In this document: positions 52,423 to 62,347 of the stretch, one piece after another | How the letters are laid out: every line of letters starts with the position of its first letter | Position numbering within the stretch: the first letter of the stretch is position 1 | NCBI GenBank assembly: GCA_947454105.1 | Contig: CANGIP010000009.1 | Coordinates: forward strand, 1 to 64,000 | DNA length: 64,000 nucleotides | From: Actinomycetota bacterium | GTDB lineage: Bacteria > Actinomycetota > Acidimicrobiia > Acidimicrobiales > Ilumatobacteraceae | Direction of reading: 5' to 3' | Program-made: the position numbers and the translations under genes | Notes under the pieces: generated by a model | Seen by the model: the letters and a program-made list of their open reading frames with translations, nothing else | Databases searched by the model: none | Told to the model about the DNA's origin: nothing

Positions 52423-53841
52423 ATGGATGCCAACGAATTTCGCGCCAATGGTCAAGCCGTGATTGAAATCATCGCTCAATACCTTGAAACGATTGAACAA
52501 CGCCCAGTGACCGCCGATGTGCGACCCGGGGATATTCGTTCAATGTTGCCCGAACATCCCCCAACGTCACCCGAATCATTTGACGAAGTTTTGCGCGACG
52601 TCAACAACATCGTTCTTCCCGGTCTCACCCATTGGCAGCACCCCAATTTCTACGCATTCTTTCCGGGTAACTCTTCCTACCCATCAATACTCGCCGACCT
52701 CTTGACTGCTGGTTTGGGAGTGCAAGGAATGAGTTGGCTCTCTTCGCCAGCGTGTACCGAAGTTGAAACACTCATGCTTGATTGGATGCAAGAACTTCTC
52801 GGATTGCCCGAGAAATATCGCAGCACCACCGCAACTGGTGGCGGAGTCATTCAAGGTTCGGCGAGCGAAGCAACTCTTTCATCAATTCTCGCGGCCCGTT
52901 GGCGTATCACTCACGGCAAAGTGAACCTTGACGGCGACACATCAAAACTGATTGCTTACTGCACATCTCAAGCCCATAGCAGTATCGAAAAAGGTCTTCG
53001 GATTGCTGGCATCGGTACCCAAAACATTCGCATCATTGAACATGATTCATCATTTGCTATGAACGCTGCGGCCCTTGAAGCACAGATCATTGCTGACAAA
53101 AATGCCGGACTTATTCCATTCTGGATTTGCAGTACTCACGGCACTACTTCATCTGGGGCATTCGACCCAACACCTGCGATTGGTCTGATCGCGCAACGTC
53201 ACAACGTGTGGTTGCACGTTGATGCTGCGATGCACGGCATTGCTGCGCTCGCACCAGAACTTCGTTGGGTCAATGATGGCCTTGAATTGGCCGACAGTTA
53301 TTGCACCAATCCGCATAAGTGGATGGGCGTCAACTTCGACTGTGATCTCTTTTGGACATCTGATCGCGCTTCATTACTTGGTGCGCTCAGCATCTTGCCC
53401 GAATACCTGCGCTCGGCCGCCGCAGAATCTGGTGCTGCGATTGATTACCGCGATTGGCAAATTCCGTTAGGGCGTCGCTTCCGGTCACTCAAGTTGTGGT
53501 TCGCAATTCGTACCGACGGCACTGCCGTATTCCAAGAACTCATTCGTCGCCACGTTGCAATTACCCAAGAACTAGCCGCGCTTGTTGCCGCTGATTCGCG
53601 ATTTGAAATTGTCGCCCCCCACACATTGAACTTGCTCTGCCTACACATCAAGGGTTCAAGCCCCGAAGAGGGCGACCAGCTCACCGATGCCTTAATTGAG
53701 GCTGCCAATGCCACTCGAGAAGTCTTCTTCACCCGTACGGTGCTGAATGGTCACAGTGTTCTGCGCTTCTCCATCGGTGGTCGCACGACCGAGCGCCATC
53801 ACGTGATGGCAGCGTGGGTATTGCTCAAGGATCTCTCATAG
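52423..53841 (+). CDS. PLP-dependent group II decarboxylase (aromatic-L-amino-acid decarboxylase family)
   Basis: A 472-residue fold-type I enzyme: HPNFYAFFPGNSSYPSILAD at the start, GVIQGSASEATL, and DAAMHGIAALAPELRW (PLP-ring Asp). The PLP-binding Lys is K299 in YCTNPHKWMGVNFDCDLFW. The family removes the carboxyl group from aromatic amino acids (Tyr, Trp, DOPA) or acts as an aldehyde synthase. Key Tyr/His residues for aldehyde synthase activity cannot be judged here. The product amine could enter signalling or catabolism; nothing adjacent shows which. Confidence 0.9.
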   Translation: MDANEFRANGQAVIEIIAQYLETIEQRPVTADVRPGDIRSMLPEHPPTSPESFDEVLRDVNNIVLPGLTHWQHPNFYAFFPGNSSYPSILADLLTAGLGVQGMSWLSSPACTEVETLMLDWMQELLGLPEKYRSTTATGGGVIQGSASEATLSSILAARWRITHGKVNLDGDTSKLIAYCTSQAHSSIEKGLRIAGIGTQNIRIIEHDSSFAMNAAALEAQIIADKNAGLIPFWICSTHGTTSSGAFDPTPAIGLIAQRHNVWLHVDAAMHGIAALAPELRWVNDGLELADSYCTNPHKWMGVNFDCDLFWTSDRASLLGALSILPEYLRSAAAESGAAIDYRDWQIPLGRRFRSLKLWFAIRTDGTAVFQELIRRHVAITQELAALVAADSRFEIVAPHTLNLLCLHIKGSSPEEGDQLTDALIEAANATREVFFTRTVLNGHSVLRFSIGGRTTERHHVMAAWVLLKDLS

Positions 53842-53878
53842 GATCACACGAACCCAACAAGTTGAAACTGACTCGAGC

Positions 53879-54871
53879 ATGAACGACACGAACTACATGA
53901 TGCAAGCAATTGAAGTTGCTGCTTCTGTTCGTATGCGCACATCTCCTAACCCGTGGGTCGGTTGCGTGATTGTCTCTACAGATGGACAAACTTTCACCGG
54001 TGCGACCGAAGCACCTGGAGGTCGGCACGCTGAAATTGTTGCGCTTGAAGCCGCACGTTTGGCCAAGGCACAACTTGAAGGCGCAACTGTCTACACAACG
54101 CTCGAACCCTGCAGCCATCAAGGTCGTACTGGTCCATGCACAGAAGCGCTCATCGATGCTCGAGTTGCACGAGTTGTCAGTGCAATCACCGATCCCGACT
54201 CACAAGTTGGTGGTCAAGGCTTTCAAGCTCTACGTCATGCAAGCATCAACGTTGAAACTGGTGTGTGTGCCGATCTTGTCAATGAACAACTCCGTCCATA
54301 TCTGCATCACCGCACCACTGGTCGACCATTTGTCATTCTGAAAATGGCAACAACTCTTGATGGGCGAACTGCAGCAGCTGACGGAACAAGTCAATGGATC
54401 ACCGGTGAGCATGCACGCATTGCTACTCATCAGTTGCGCGCCGAGAGTGATGCAATTGTTGCAGGTGCCGGAACTGTTCGAATTGACAATCCCTCTTTAA
54501 CAACACGCCTCGTTGATGGTCCATCGCCTCGACGAATTGTTCTTGGCAAGGTCGCCGCCGATGCAAAAGTGAATCCTTGTCTGGAATGGAATCAATCACT
54601 TCCAGAGTTACTCGACACTCTCGGAGCAGAGGGTGTTCTGCAACTGATGGTTGAGGGTGGGCCGACCGTGGCCGCTTCGTTCCATCGCGAAAATTTGGTC
54701 AATCGTTATGTGATGTACATCGCTCCAGCCTTCATGGGGGGCGCCGACGGTTCTCCCCTATTTGCGGGGCCGGGGGTTACCTCAATTAACGAAATGTGGC
54801 GGGGTTCAATCACTTCAATGCGCATGGTCGGCGATGACATCGAAATCGTGATCGATAACAACTCTCGTTAG
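53879..54871 (+). CDS. ribD: Bifunctional riboflavin deaminase/reductase RibD
   Basis: The N-terminal deaminase domain has the zinc/proton-shuttle motif RHAEIVALEAA and PCSHQGRTGPCTEAL (zinc Cys pair). The C-terminal domain has KMATTLDGRTAAADGTSQWI and LMVEGGPTVAASF of the NADPH-dependent reductase. It makes 5-amino-6-ribitylamino-uracil phosphate, an intermediate of riboflavin. The reductase half is somewhat shorter than usual (330 aa total). ribA follows 90 bp downstream; ribE/ribH are not in the window. Confidence 0.92.
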   Translation: MNDTNYMMQAIEVAASVRMRTSPNPWVGCVIVSTDGQTFTGATEAPGGRHAEIVALEAARLAKAQLEGATVYTTLEPCSHQGRTGPCTEALIDARVARVVSAITDPDSQVGGQGFQALRHASINVETGVCADLVNEQLRPYLHHRTTGRPFVILKMATTLDGRTAAADGTSQWITGEHARIATHQLRAESDAIVAGAGTVRIDNPSLTTRLVDGPSPRRIVLGKVAADAKVNPCLEWNQSLPELLDTLGAEGVLQLMVEGGPTVAASFHRENLVNRYVMYIAPAFMGGADGSPLFAGPGVTSINEMWRGSITSMRMVGDDIEIVIDNNSR

Positions 54872-54961
54872 TCAAAGATGCGTCAGAAGGCCCGCGGGGG
54901 TCATCTGTTACGCTGAGATATCAGTCAAAATTCGTCGCCGTCAGCAAATTCAGTCATTCGC

Positions 54962-55555
54962 GTGTCACAAGCACAAGTCCCTACCGAGTGGGGAATGTTT
55001 GTCTGTACAGCCTTTCGTGATGCAACGACCCAAACCGAACATGTTGCGTTTTCGGTCGGCGATTTAGAACATTCTGAACCAGTCCTCACACGGGTGCACA
55101 GTGAATGCCTTACTGGCGACGTCTTTGCCAGCCGGCGCTGCGACTGTGGTCCACAATTGCAAACATCTATGGCACTCATTGCCCAAGAAGGACGCGGTGT
55201 TGTGGTCTACCTCCGCGACCACGAAGGCCGCGGCATCGGTATCGCCCACAAGATCAGTGCGTATTCGTTACAAGATCAGGGCCGTGACACCGTCGACGCA
55301 AACACCGAACTTGGTTTCGCAATTGACGATCGTGACTATTCAATTGGCGCGCGCATCTTGCGCGATTTTGGCATCAAACAGGTGCGCTTGATCACCAATA
55401 ACCCCGCCAAGTTTGAAGGCCTCGAAGCCGAAGGTGTTGAAGTCGTAGAGCGAGTACGCCTCGATCTTGTACCCACCGAAGAAAACTTGCGCTATCTCCA
55501 GACAAAGCGCGATCGCATGGGTCATTTGCTTGACCTGCCCGAATCGGCAATCTAA
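54962..55555 (+). CDS. ribA: GTP cyclohydrolase II RibA
   Basis: A 197-residue single-domain GTP cyclohydrolase II: HSECLTGDVFASRRCDCGPQ holds the three zinc Cys, VVYLRDHEGRGIGIAHKISA the GTP-binding Arg-Gly and catalytic region, and LITNNPAKFEGLEAEGVEVV the characteristic end. It opens GTP to start riboflavin synthesis. It lacks the fused DHBP synthase domain common in other actinobacteria. The GTG start 54962 is followed immediately by the conserved P-T-E-W-G. No FMN riboswitch was seen upstream. Confidence 0.92.
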   Translation: MSQAQVPTEWGMFVCTAFRDATTQTEHVAFSVGDLEHSEPVLTRVHSECLTGDVFASRRCDCGPQLQTSMALIAQEGRGVVVYLRDHEGRGIGIAHKISAYSLQDQGRDTVDANTELGFAIDDRDYSIGARILRDFGIKQVRLITNNPAKFEGLEAEGVEVVERVRLDLVPTEENLRYLQTKRDRMGHLLDLPESAI

Positions 55556-55635
55556 ACGTTTCGCCGTTTCATTGAACTCTTTCCCACATTGTTCGTGACG
55601 TTGCATCAGCAACTCATATAACAAAGGAGGAGGAC

Positions 55636-56145
55636 ATGAGCTTTTTGCTCAGTCTCCTCGTAGCGGTCTCGAGTTTTTTGACCGCTCCATTGTCGAATCC
55701 CGATCCCGTTCGCGATTCGAAGCGTTTAGAGACCTTGGTCTTCTCCACAACATTGCGCGACTTCGTCGCACTATCGCATCAACACCTTGAAGCAGACAAT
55801 TGGTTTGATTGGTCAACTGATTTATGTTCGGCACCACTCGTCGGAAGTTCTGGTCGAACCTTCGATTTCACCGAACCTTGTTTGCGACATGACTTTGCCT
55901 ATCGAAATTTCAAACTGATGGACCAGCGATATTCATGTCCAAAACGTCTGCCTCAACAAGTATGTGATCCTGGCACAAGCAGTTTGGGCAAATGGTGGAA
56001 TAGCAAGATTCGCTTACGAATTGATTCGCGCTTTCGCGCCGACATGTTGAATCACTGCGCATCGCGCTCGTTGCTTGATTACTTGCCTTGTAAAGCTTGG
56101 GCCACAGTTTTCTATAAAGCCGTCCGCGCCGCAGGCGGTCTCTAA
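55636..56145 (+). CDS. Secreted prokaryotic phospholipase A2
   Basis: A 169-residue protein with a signal peptide (first ~22 residues, SFLLSLLVAVSSFLTAP) and the prokaryotic PLA2 core: NWFDWSTDLCSAPLVGSSG, then FTEPCLRHDFAYRNFKLMD, in which His85-Asp86 form the catalytic pair and the first Cys-containing loop binds Ca2+. Four further Cys (SCPKRL, QQVCD, HCAS, LPCKAW) could form disulfides after export. It hydrolyses the sn-2 ester of phospholipids outside the cell. A strong AAAGGAGGAGG ribosome-binding site precedes ATG 55636, implying good expression. Confidence 0.85.
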   Translation: MSFLLSLLVAVSSFLTAPLSNPDPVRDSKRLETLVFSTTLRDFVALSHQHLEADNWFDWSTDLCSAPLVGSSGRTFDFTEPCLRHDFAYRNFKLMDQRYSCPKRLPQQVCDPGTSSLGKWWNSKIRLRIDSRFRADMLNHCASRSLLDYLPCKAWATVFYKAVRAAGGL

Positions 56146-56157
56146 CGTTTGGCTCGG

Positions 56158-56646
56158 TCAGAGAGTTTTTCGATATTTGATCGACATCACTTCGTTGAGA
56201 AATTCTCTGGCCAAGCCCCACCCGCGTTCAACTTCAACAAAGCCGGCGCGCTCTATGGTGCGTCGTGAAGCGGTGTTTTCTTCAGCGATATAGGCAATGA
56301 CCGATTGAATGTTTTCATTGGGGGTAATGGTGGCAATCAATAATTTCACGGCAGCCGAAGCAGCCTTCATTCCGCGACCCCACGGCGCGATCCAATATCC
56401 CATAGGTGCTTCGCGAGTTACCTCATCAATCTCGTGAATACTCACGAGCCCAAGGGGCATTGAAGATTCTGTATCTTCAATCACCATCGTGATGTACTCG
56501 GGCTCATTCTCAATAAACCAGGCAGCATCTTCAAATGAATATGGACGCGGAACCATGGTCCAACGTTGAATTGCTTCGTCTTGACAGGCATCAAAGATCC
56601 ACTCAACATCGTCGTACTCGAGTCGGCGCAACTGAAACATGCTCAT
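56158..56646 (-). CDS. GNAT-family (RimJ/RimL-type) acetyltransferase
   Basis: A 162-residue N-acetyltransferase: MFQLRRLEYDDVEWIFDACQ at the start, EDAAWFIENE, VEG-like MPLGLVSIHEID, MGYWIAPWGRGMKAASAAVK (acetyl-CoA pyrophosphate loop, G-R-G-x-x), and NTASRRTIERAGF, which is typical of the RimJ/RimL group. It acetylates protein N-termini or small amines. ATG 56646 or 56640 are the likely starts; it overlaps the Nudix gene in the frame upstream by a few bases only if a longer start is used. Confidence 0.85.
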   Translation of the reverse strand: MSMFQLRRLEYDDVEWIFDACQDEAIQRWTMVPRPYSFEDAAWFIENEPEYITMVIEDTESSMPLGLVSIHEIDEVTREAPMGYWIAPWGRGMKAASAAVKLLIATITPNENIQSVIAYIAEENTASRRTIERAGFVEVERGWGLAREFLNEVMSIKYRKTL

Positions 56647-56654
56647 AGTCTGAC

Positions 56655-57386
56655 CTACCAATTCGGTAAGTCAAAGTGATTTACACCATGAATGACGCAC
56701 AACAATTCGTGCAAAATGCGCGCCGTTGCGCCCCAAATTGTTTCGTCATCCAAATGAAAGAAAAACATGGGTCGATCGCCCGGCGCTTCAACTCGATCAA
56801 AGTTCCACCATTCCCACGAGAAAGTGTCGGGCCTCACGAGTTCAGCAAGCGGCACCCACAGAGCGCGTTCAACCTCATGCGTACTCATTGATAGTTCGGG
56901 CTTTTCGGGAACCGTGGCAAGGACGGGCACGATATAACTGCGACTCACAAACGTTGAAAGTGGGCTGAGTTCCGAATGCACAGTCACGAGTTGCGGGTGC
57001 ACGCCTACTTCTTCGTGGGTTTCTCGCAATGCTGCATCGACAATTGATTCACCTTCGTCAACTCGTCCGCCCGGAAAACTTATTTCACCCTGATGATTAG
57101 AAAGTTTGGTCGAACGTCGAGTGAGCAGAATCTCCGCACCATGTTCACCAGGTGCAAGCAAAGCTAAGACTGCCGAGATCTTCTCGTTCTCTCGCGGTGC
57201 CGTACGGCCGGGCTCATCTATGGATAGTTGTTGAGTGACAGACAGTTGTTGGATTTTCTCGACGATTGCGTCAAGAGTGAAATCAACCGACTGACCACTC
57301 CACATCGGATCGCCGCCACTTCGGCGCTTTGTGGGCGTCGGTATGTTTTGGGCTCCGCCAGCGCGGCGCGGCGAACCCGTTGACAT
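56655..57386 (-). CDS. Nudix hydrolase, CoA-pyrophosphatase-like
   Basis: The Nudix box is complete: GGRVDEGESIVDAALRETHE continuing EVGV, with preceding ISFPGG. NHQGEISFPGGR with ELSPLSTFVSRSYIVPVLAT resembles the NudL/CoAse subgroup, which cleaves CoA and acyl-CoA to 4'-phosphopantetheine and 3',5'-ADP. An N-terminal ~30-residue extension is basic and disordered. The start may be ATG 57386 or 57305 (MWSGQS). The following acetyltransferase is probably co-transcribed. Confidence 0.85.
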   Translation of the reverse strand: MSTGSPRRAGGAQNIPTPTKRRSGGDPMWSGQSVDFTLDAIVEKIQQLSVTQQLSIDEPGRTAPRENEKISAVLALLAPGEHGAEILLTRRSTKLSNHQGEISFPGGRVDEGESIVDAALRETHEEVGVHPQLVTVHSELSPLSTFVSRSYIVPVLATVPEKPELSMSTHEVERALWVPLAELVRPDTFSWEWWNFDRVEAPGDRPMFFFHLDDETIWGATARILHELLCVIHGVNHFDLPNW

Positions 57387-57392
57387 CACAAA

Positions 57393-57572
57393 TCAGGCGA
57401 CGACAGTTGGCTTCCAGCCAGACGACTGGAGTTCTTTCAGAATTTCTGCGAGACCAGCTTTTTTCATATTGGTCATGGTCTTGCCTGGTGCTTCTTCACC
57501 ACGTTCCCATTCATCCCATGCGGCGATGATCTTGTTCAGGTCGGCTGCTGGACGTTCGAATGATGAAGTCAT
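57393..57572 (-). CDS. Small unrecognised protein (59 aa)
   Basis: MTSSFERPAADLNKIIAAWD, then EWERGEEAPGKTMTNMKKAG and a tail LAEILKELQSSGWKPTVVA: a small helical protein without membrane segment. Codon use and compact placement, 6 bp before the Nudix start region, suggest a real gene. Function unknown. Confidence 0.6.
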   Translation of the reverse strand: MTSSFERPAADLNKIIAAWDEWERGEEAPGKTMTNMKKAGLAEILKELQSSGWKPTVVA

Positions 57573-57627
57573 GGGCAAAGTTTACGCCTCATCGGCACAA
57601 AGACTCTCGTTGCGATACTTCGTGAGA

Positions 57628-58029
57628 TCACGAGTCAATGAGGTCAAGGGCTCGGACTCGTCCGCCCGTATATCGCACCTCAAAATTCTGCTTCTCAAAA
57701 CGCTCGCGACCCACTAAACGAAGGATTTGTTGAACAACTCCTCGGGCTTGTTTCTCGTTGTACTTCTCGCAGAACAACACGTGGAACGCCGTCTCTTCCG
57801 ACATCGTGGTGTGAGCCACAAGCAGCGGGAAAATGGCGTCGTACGCATTGGCGAAGTCGTACACCCTCGTCGAACCATCGAAGTCAACAATCTCGAGGCG
57901 GCCACCTTTAATCACGAGTGCAGCGAATGAACCGGTGCCAATGGGATCAGTCCACACCACGAGGCCAGTGCCATCAGGAAGTTTGAAACGCTTGGGTTTT
58001 GGTGCAGATTTTTTCGGGGGCTTATTCAT
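57628..58029 (-). CDS. Unrecognised protein (133 aa)
   Basis: A basic N-terminal tail (KPPKKSAPKPKRFKLP) precedes a ~115-residue domain rich in beta strands and one long helix (QARGVVQQILRLVGRERFEK). I do not recognise the family. It overlaps the stop of the membrane protein gene at 58026 by 4 bp, so both are translated together. Possibly a soluble partner of that membrane protein; unproven. Confidence 0.6.
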   Translation of the reverse strand: MNKPPKKSAPKPKRFKLPDGTGLVVWTDPIGTGSFAALVIKGGRLEIVDFDGSTRVYDFANAYDAIFPLLVAHTTMSEETAFHVLFCEKYNEKQARGVVQQILRLVGRERFEKQNFEVRYTGGRVRALDLIDS

Positions 58030-58496
58030 GATTGCTTGAACTCTCGGCTCTTATCGCGGATTTTGCTGGCCCACGTTCCCGCAGTATGCCCAGCAAAACG
58101 TCCAATTTCATCGGCTTTGCCTTCGGGGGTCGCAGAAACGGGTTGTTTGACTTTGGGTTTTGGTGCCGAGTAGTCGGTGCGCCAGACCACCACGGCCAAC
58201 ACGATGACAATCAGTATCTGCACTAACCGTGTCGCCACGTCCATCCCCGGGGCCGCACATGCCACTATCGCCACGACTAAGACGATGTAGTCCAGAATTT
58301 GATGTAGTCGCCGTCCCACCAAACGGAATGCCCCAAAAGGGGCGTCAACGATGGCAGCGTTGATCAAGATCAAAGTTCCGACAATGGCCGGGATCAGTGG
58401 TTTGGGGCTTTGTAAACCCGCCGCCAACATGGCCCCACCCACGATGTATTCAGCTAATTGGTGTAGCCAAAACGAGCGTTTTCCGGGGGCAGGCAT
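58026..58496 (-). CDS. Small integral membrane protein with ~3-4 helices
   Basis: 156 residues. Hydrophobic segments: YIVGGAMLAAGLQ, LIPAIVGTLILINAAIV, ILDYIVLVVAIVACAA and RLVQILIVIVLAVVVW, followed by a soluble lysine-rich tail. No family signature that I recognise. ATG 58496 is preferred; the in-frame GTG at 58502 is alternative. Overlaps the following soluble-protein gene. Confidence 0.6.
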   Translation of the reverse strand: MPAPGKRSFWLHQLAEYIVGGAMLAAGLQSPKPLIPAIVGTLILINAAIVDAPFGAFRLVGRRLHQILDYIVLVVAIVACAAPGMDVATRLVQILIVIVLAVVVWRTDYSAPKPKVKQPVSATPEGKADEIGRFAGHTAGTWASKIRDKSREFKQS

Positions 58497-58620
58497 AGTC
58501 ACAGGCTAGTTGCCAGTCCACTTGGGTAATTTGACCACCGAATTCGGGGGGTTTTCGCGCCCAAAGGGAAAGGGAAGTTGACACGCAAATTCTAAATTCG
58601 TCTGGCCTCTATTTAGTTAG

Positions 58621-58649
58621 TTGCACTACTGTGTAAACCTTTGTAGTAT
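58621..58649 (+). promoter_or_regulatory. PadR gene promoter with overlapping inverted repeat; leaderless
   Basis: TTGCAC (58621-58626) and TAGTAT (58644-58649) are separated by 17 bases, a good -35/-10 pair. The GTG start at 58657 lies only 7 bases after the -10, predicting a leaderless mRNA. ACTAC (58625-58629) and GTAGT (58643-58647) form an inverted repeat exactly over the promoter, a plausible PadR operator. Confidence 0.6.
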
Positions 58650-58656
58650 CGCTCCC

Positions 58657-59034
58657 GTGGCTGACCTCCCCAACCGACACATTGATCGAAGTCAACTTCT
58701 CAAGGGCGTTCTTGACCTTGCCGTATTAGAGGTTCTTGCAGTCGCCGATGGTTACGGGTACGACGTTGTTCGCAGATTGCGTAACCACGGACTCACCGAC
58801 GTGGCCGAAGCATCCGTCTATGGCACATTGCGGCGACTTTTTGCGACCGGTCTTTTGACCAGTTATGTGGTTCCGTCCGACGAAGGGCCTCACCGTAAGT
58901 ACTACGGCGTTACTCCGCTTGGCCATGAATGGCTCATTGACCTCAGAAACCAATGGAGCGAATTTCGCATTGTCATTGATTCATTAGCAAATCGACCATC
59001 TGTTCAATCACTCACTGAAGGAAGAGAACTATGA
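58657..59034 (+). CDS. PadR-family transcriptional regulator
   Basis: A 125-residue winged-helix repressor: LLKGVLDLAVLEVLAVADGY, GYDVVRRLRNHGLTDVAEAS, VYGTLRRLFATGLLTSYVV and KYYGVTPLGHEWL form the PadR domain. GTG 57-type start at 58657 is chosen from the promoter position (7 bases after the -10 box) and because homology begins right after; the open frame extends to 58621, inside the promoter. Its stop overlaps the HAAS/PASTA-like gene by ATGA, so it probably regulates its own operon. Confidence 0.88.
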   Translation: MADLPNRHIDRSQLLKGVLDLAVLEVLAVADGYGYDVVRRLRNHGLTDVAEASVYGTLRRLFATGLLTSYVVPSDEGPHRKYYGVTPLGHEWLIDLRNQWSEFRIVIDSLANRPSVQSLTEGREL

Positions 59035-60080
59035 CTGACCCTCAAGATCAACTGCGCCTGGCGGCGATTTTTGCCGAAAATGTTCGACGCGCTTTGCGTC
59101 ACCTACCCACTGAAACCGTGGCCGATCTCACCGATGGAATCGAAGCCGATATCGCCTCTTCACTCTCCGATGGAGCTTCGCTACCTTCAATCGACGAATA
59201 CACCGCAGACCTTCTGAGGGGTGCAGGTATCGACCCCCCGAAGATTTCAGAATTGGACGAAAAGCCCCACTACTTCACGCGAATTTTCTCCTGCATCAAA
59301 AATTTGACGTTACGTGTTTTCGAATTTCTCTCACCGCTCGCGCCAGCTTGGTGGCTTTTCCGGGCTTGGGTCGTCACGCAAGTACTCGGTTGGATGATCT
59401 GTGATACCGACTCAATTCGACCGTTCGTTAATCAATGGGGCGAAAATGCTCTTGTCGGAATTATCGTTTTTGTCTGTGTCGTTGTGTTGTCTGTGAAACT
59501 TGGACGTCAAAAAAGATTTGTGGCAGCGACCACAACGGTCAATATCGCACTTCTCATTTTCGGACTCGTCATCGGTTTTTCTCAACCCATGGCTCACAAC
59601 ATTTACTATCAAGACCCGAATTCCTGGCCGTCAAATCTAACGGTCGCTCCGTTTGACTGCCAGGCGATTCAACTGCCTTATGTTGTGGGAATGAGTTCAA
59701 CCGATGCAGTTGAAGTTCTCTACGCAGCAGGGTTTGGTTCGTACTTTGTTGATCAAGAATTAATGCAAAGACTGGATTTTGTTCCCAAAACCGTGATTCT
59801 CCAGCAGGATCCCACGAGCAGTTATCTGTGCGATGGTTCTGCAGGTCCTGCGCCTGTTCAACTTGTCGTTGACCTATCGACGACCGCATCGACGACATCG
59901 AGTATCGCAACCTCGACAACGACACGGCCAGTCGTCAGTAGCACTACGACGACTTTGAGTACAACAACTGTTCAGACATTGCCACTCGCAACAACCGCCG
60001 CGCCTCAATCAAAGACTGTTCCCAAACCGCCGACCACCGTTACAGGCATTTCTACTTCGATTCCAACAACGGTCCCCTGA
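59031..60080 (+). CDS. Membrane protein with HAAS-like N-terminus and PASTA-like domain
   Basis: The N-terminal ~70 residues (NVRRALRHLPTETVADLTDG, then EADIASSL) resemble the HAAS/DUF1700-type region found in partners of PadR regulators. Three TM helices follow (residues ~108-200: AWWLFRAWVVTQVLG, ALVGIIVFVCVVVLSV, TVNIALLIFGLVIGF). Outside, residues ~215-285 look like one PASTA unit (LPYVVGMSSTDAVEVLYAAG), which in other proteins binds muropeptides or beta-lactams. The tail is Thr/Ser-rich. With the coupled PadR gene this may be a membrane signal module reacting to cell-wall state; this is inference. Confidence 0.72.
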   Translation: MTDPQDQLRLAAIFAENVRRALRHLPTETVADLTDGIEADIASSLSDGASLPSIDEYTADLLRGAGIDPPKISELDEKPHYFTRIFSCIKNLTLRVFEFLSPLAPAWWLFRAWVVTQVLGWMICDTDSIRPFVNQWGENALVGIIVFVCVVVLSVKLGRQKRFVAATTTVNIALLIFGLVIGFSQPMAHNIYYQDPNSWPSNLTVAPFDCQAIQLPYVVGMSSTDAVEVLYAAGFGSYFVDQELMQRLDFVPKTVILQQDPTSSYLCDGSAGPAPVQLVVDLSTTASTTSSIATSTTTRPVVSSTTTTLSTTTVQTLPLATTAAPQSKTVPKPPTTVTGISTSIPTTVP

Positions 60081-60155
60081 ATCCTGACGAAGCAATCCGC
60101 TTGGGTGTTAGAAGTGCCAGTTATGGCACGGTTTCGCGCCCAATGGGGAATAGAA

Positions 60156-60189
60156 AAGGGGGCCGGTGGATTGCTCCACCGGCCCCCTT
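60156..60189 (-). terminator. Terminator of groEL, bidirectional
   Basis: A 13-bp stem (GGGGGCCGGTGGA at 60158-60170, complement at 60175-60187) with a 4-base loop. On the minus strand it is followed by TTTTCTATT, ~50 bp after the groEL stop; on the plus strand by TTCTTG, where it can also end the HAAS/PASTA-like transcript. Confidence 0.85.
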
Positions 60190-60239
60190 CTTGATTCGGT
60201 TGTACTTGGTTGAAAGTGTGTTGACGGCGAACCGTCAGA

Positions 60240-61892
<1,653 letters not shown>

Positions 61893-61897
61893 TTACC

Positions 61898-62191
61898 TCA
61901 CTTGCCGACGATGGCAAGAACGTCACGGCTGGTGAGGATCAAGAGATCTTCGCCTTCGATTGTGACTTCGGTGCCACCGTACTTCGAGTACAAAACGGTG
62001 TCGCCTTCTTTGATCGCGAGGGCGTGATGCTTACCTGCATCGTCGCTCCAGCGGCCAGGTCCGACGGCAAGGACGGTTCCCTGCTGGGGCTTTTCTTTGG
62101 CGGTATCGGGAATGACGAGACCGGAAGCAGTGCGCTCCTCGGCTGCGTTGGGCCGTACCACGATGCGGTCATCGAGGGGCTTCAGGTTCAT
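61898..62191 (-). CDS. groS: Co-chaperonin GroES (Hsp10)
   Basis: A 97-residue protein beginning [20 protein letters not shown], with the mobile loop [20 protein letters not shown] and [20 protein letters not shown] of the barrel. It caps GroEL. The 5' region holds two CIRCE motifs. GGAGG sits ~8 bases before ATG 62191. Confidence 0.98.
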   Translation of the reverse strand: MNLKPLDDRIVVRPNAAEERTASGLVIPDTAKEKPQQGTVLAVGPGRWSDDAGKHHALAIKEGDTVLYSKYGGTEVTIEGEDLLILTSRDVLAIVGK

Positions 62192-62245
62192 AATTCAAGC
62201 CTCCGTGGCTAGATAGTTGTCGGATATAAGTGGCCGATATGAGCG

Positions 62246-62272
62246 TTAGCACTCGTACCTGCCGAGTGCCAA
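62246..62272 (-). promoter_or_regulatory. CIRCE element 1 (HrcA operator) of groESL
   Basis: Matches TTAGCACTC-N9-GAGTGCTAA at all but one base: TTAGCACTC (62246-62254), 9-base spacer, GAGTGCCAA (62264-62272). It lies 55 bp upstream of the groES ATG. HrcA binding would repress the operon in the absence of heat stress. Confidence 0.93.
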
Positions 62273-62294
62273 GGATAGGGGTGAAAGTGACCAG

Positions 62295-62321
62295 TTAGCA
62301 ACCGCCAACCGCGAGTGCTAA
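62295..62321 (-). promoter_or_regulatory. CIRCE element 2 (degenerate) of groESL
   Basis: TTAGCAACC (62295-62303), 9-base spacer, GAGTGCTAA (62313-62321): the right arm is perfect, the left differs in its last three bases. The 22-base gap to element 1 places both on one regulatory region. Tandem CIRCEs in front of groESL strengthen or fine-tune HrcA repression. Confidence 0.75.
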
Positions 62322-62347
62322 CGCCAAATAGCGCCACCCAAACGAGT

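Noticed and set aside
54872-54961. FMN riboswitch between ribD and ribA
   Set aside because: The 90-base gap is too short and lacks the conserved FMN aptamer motifs.
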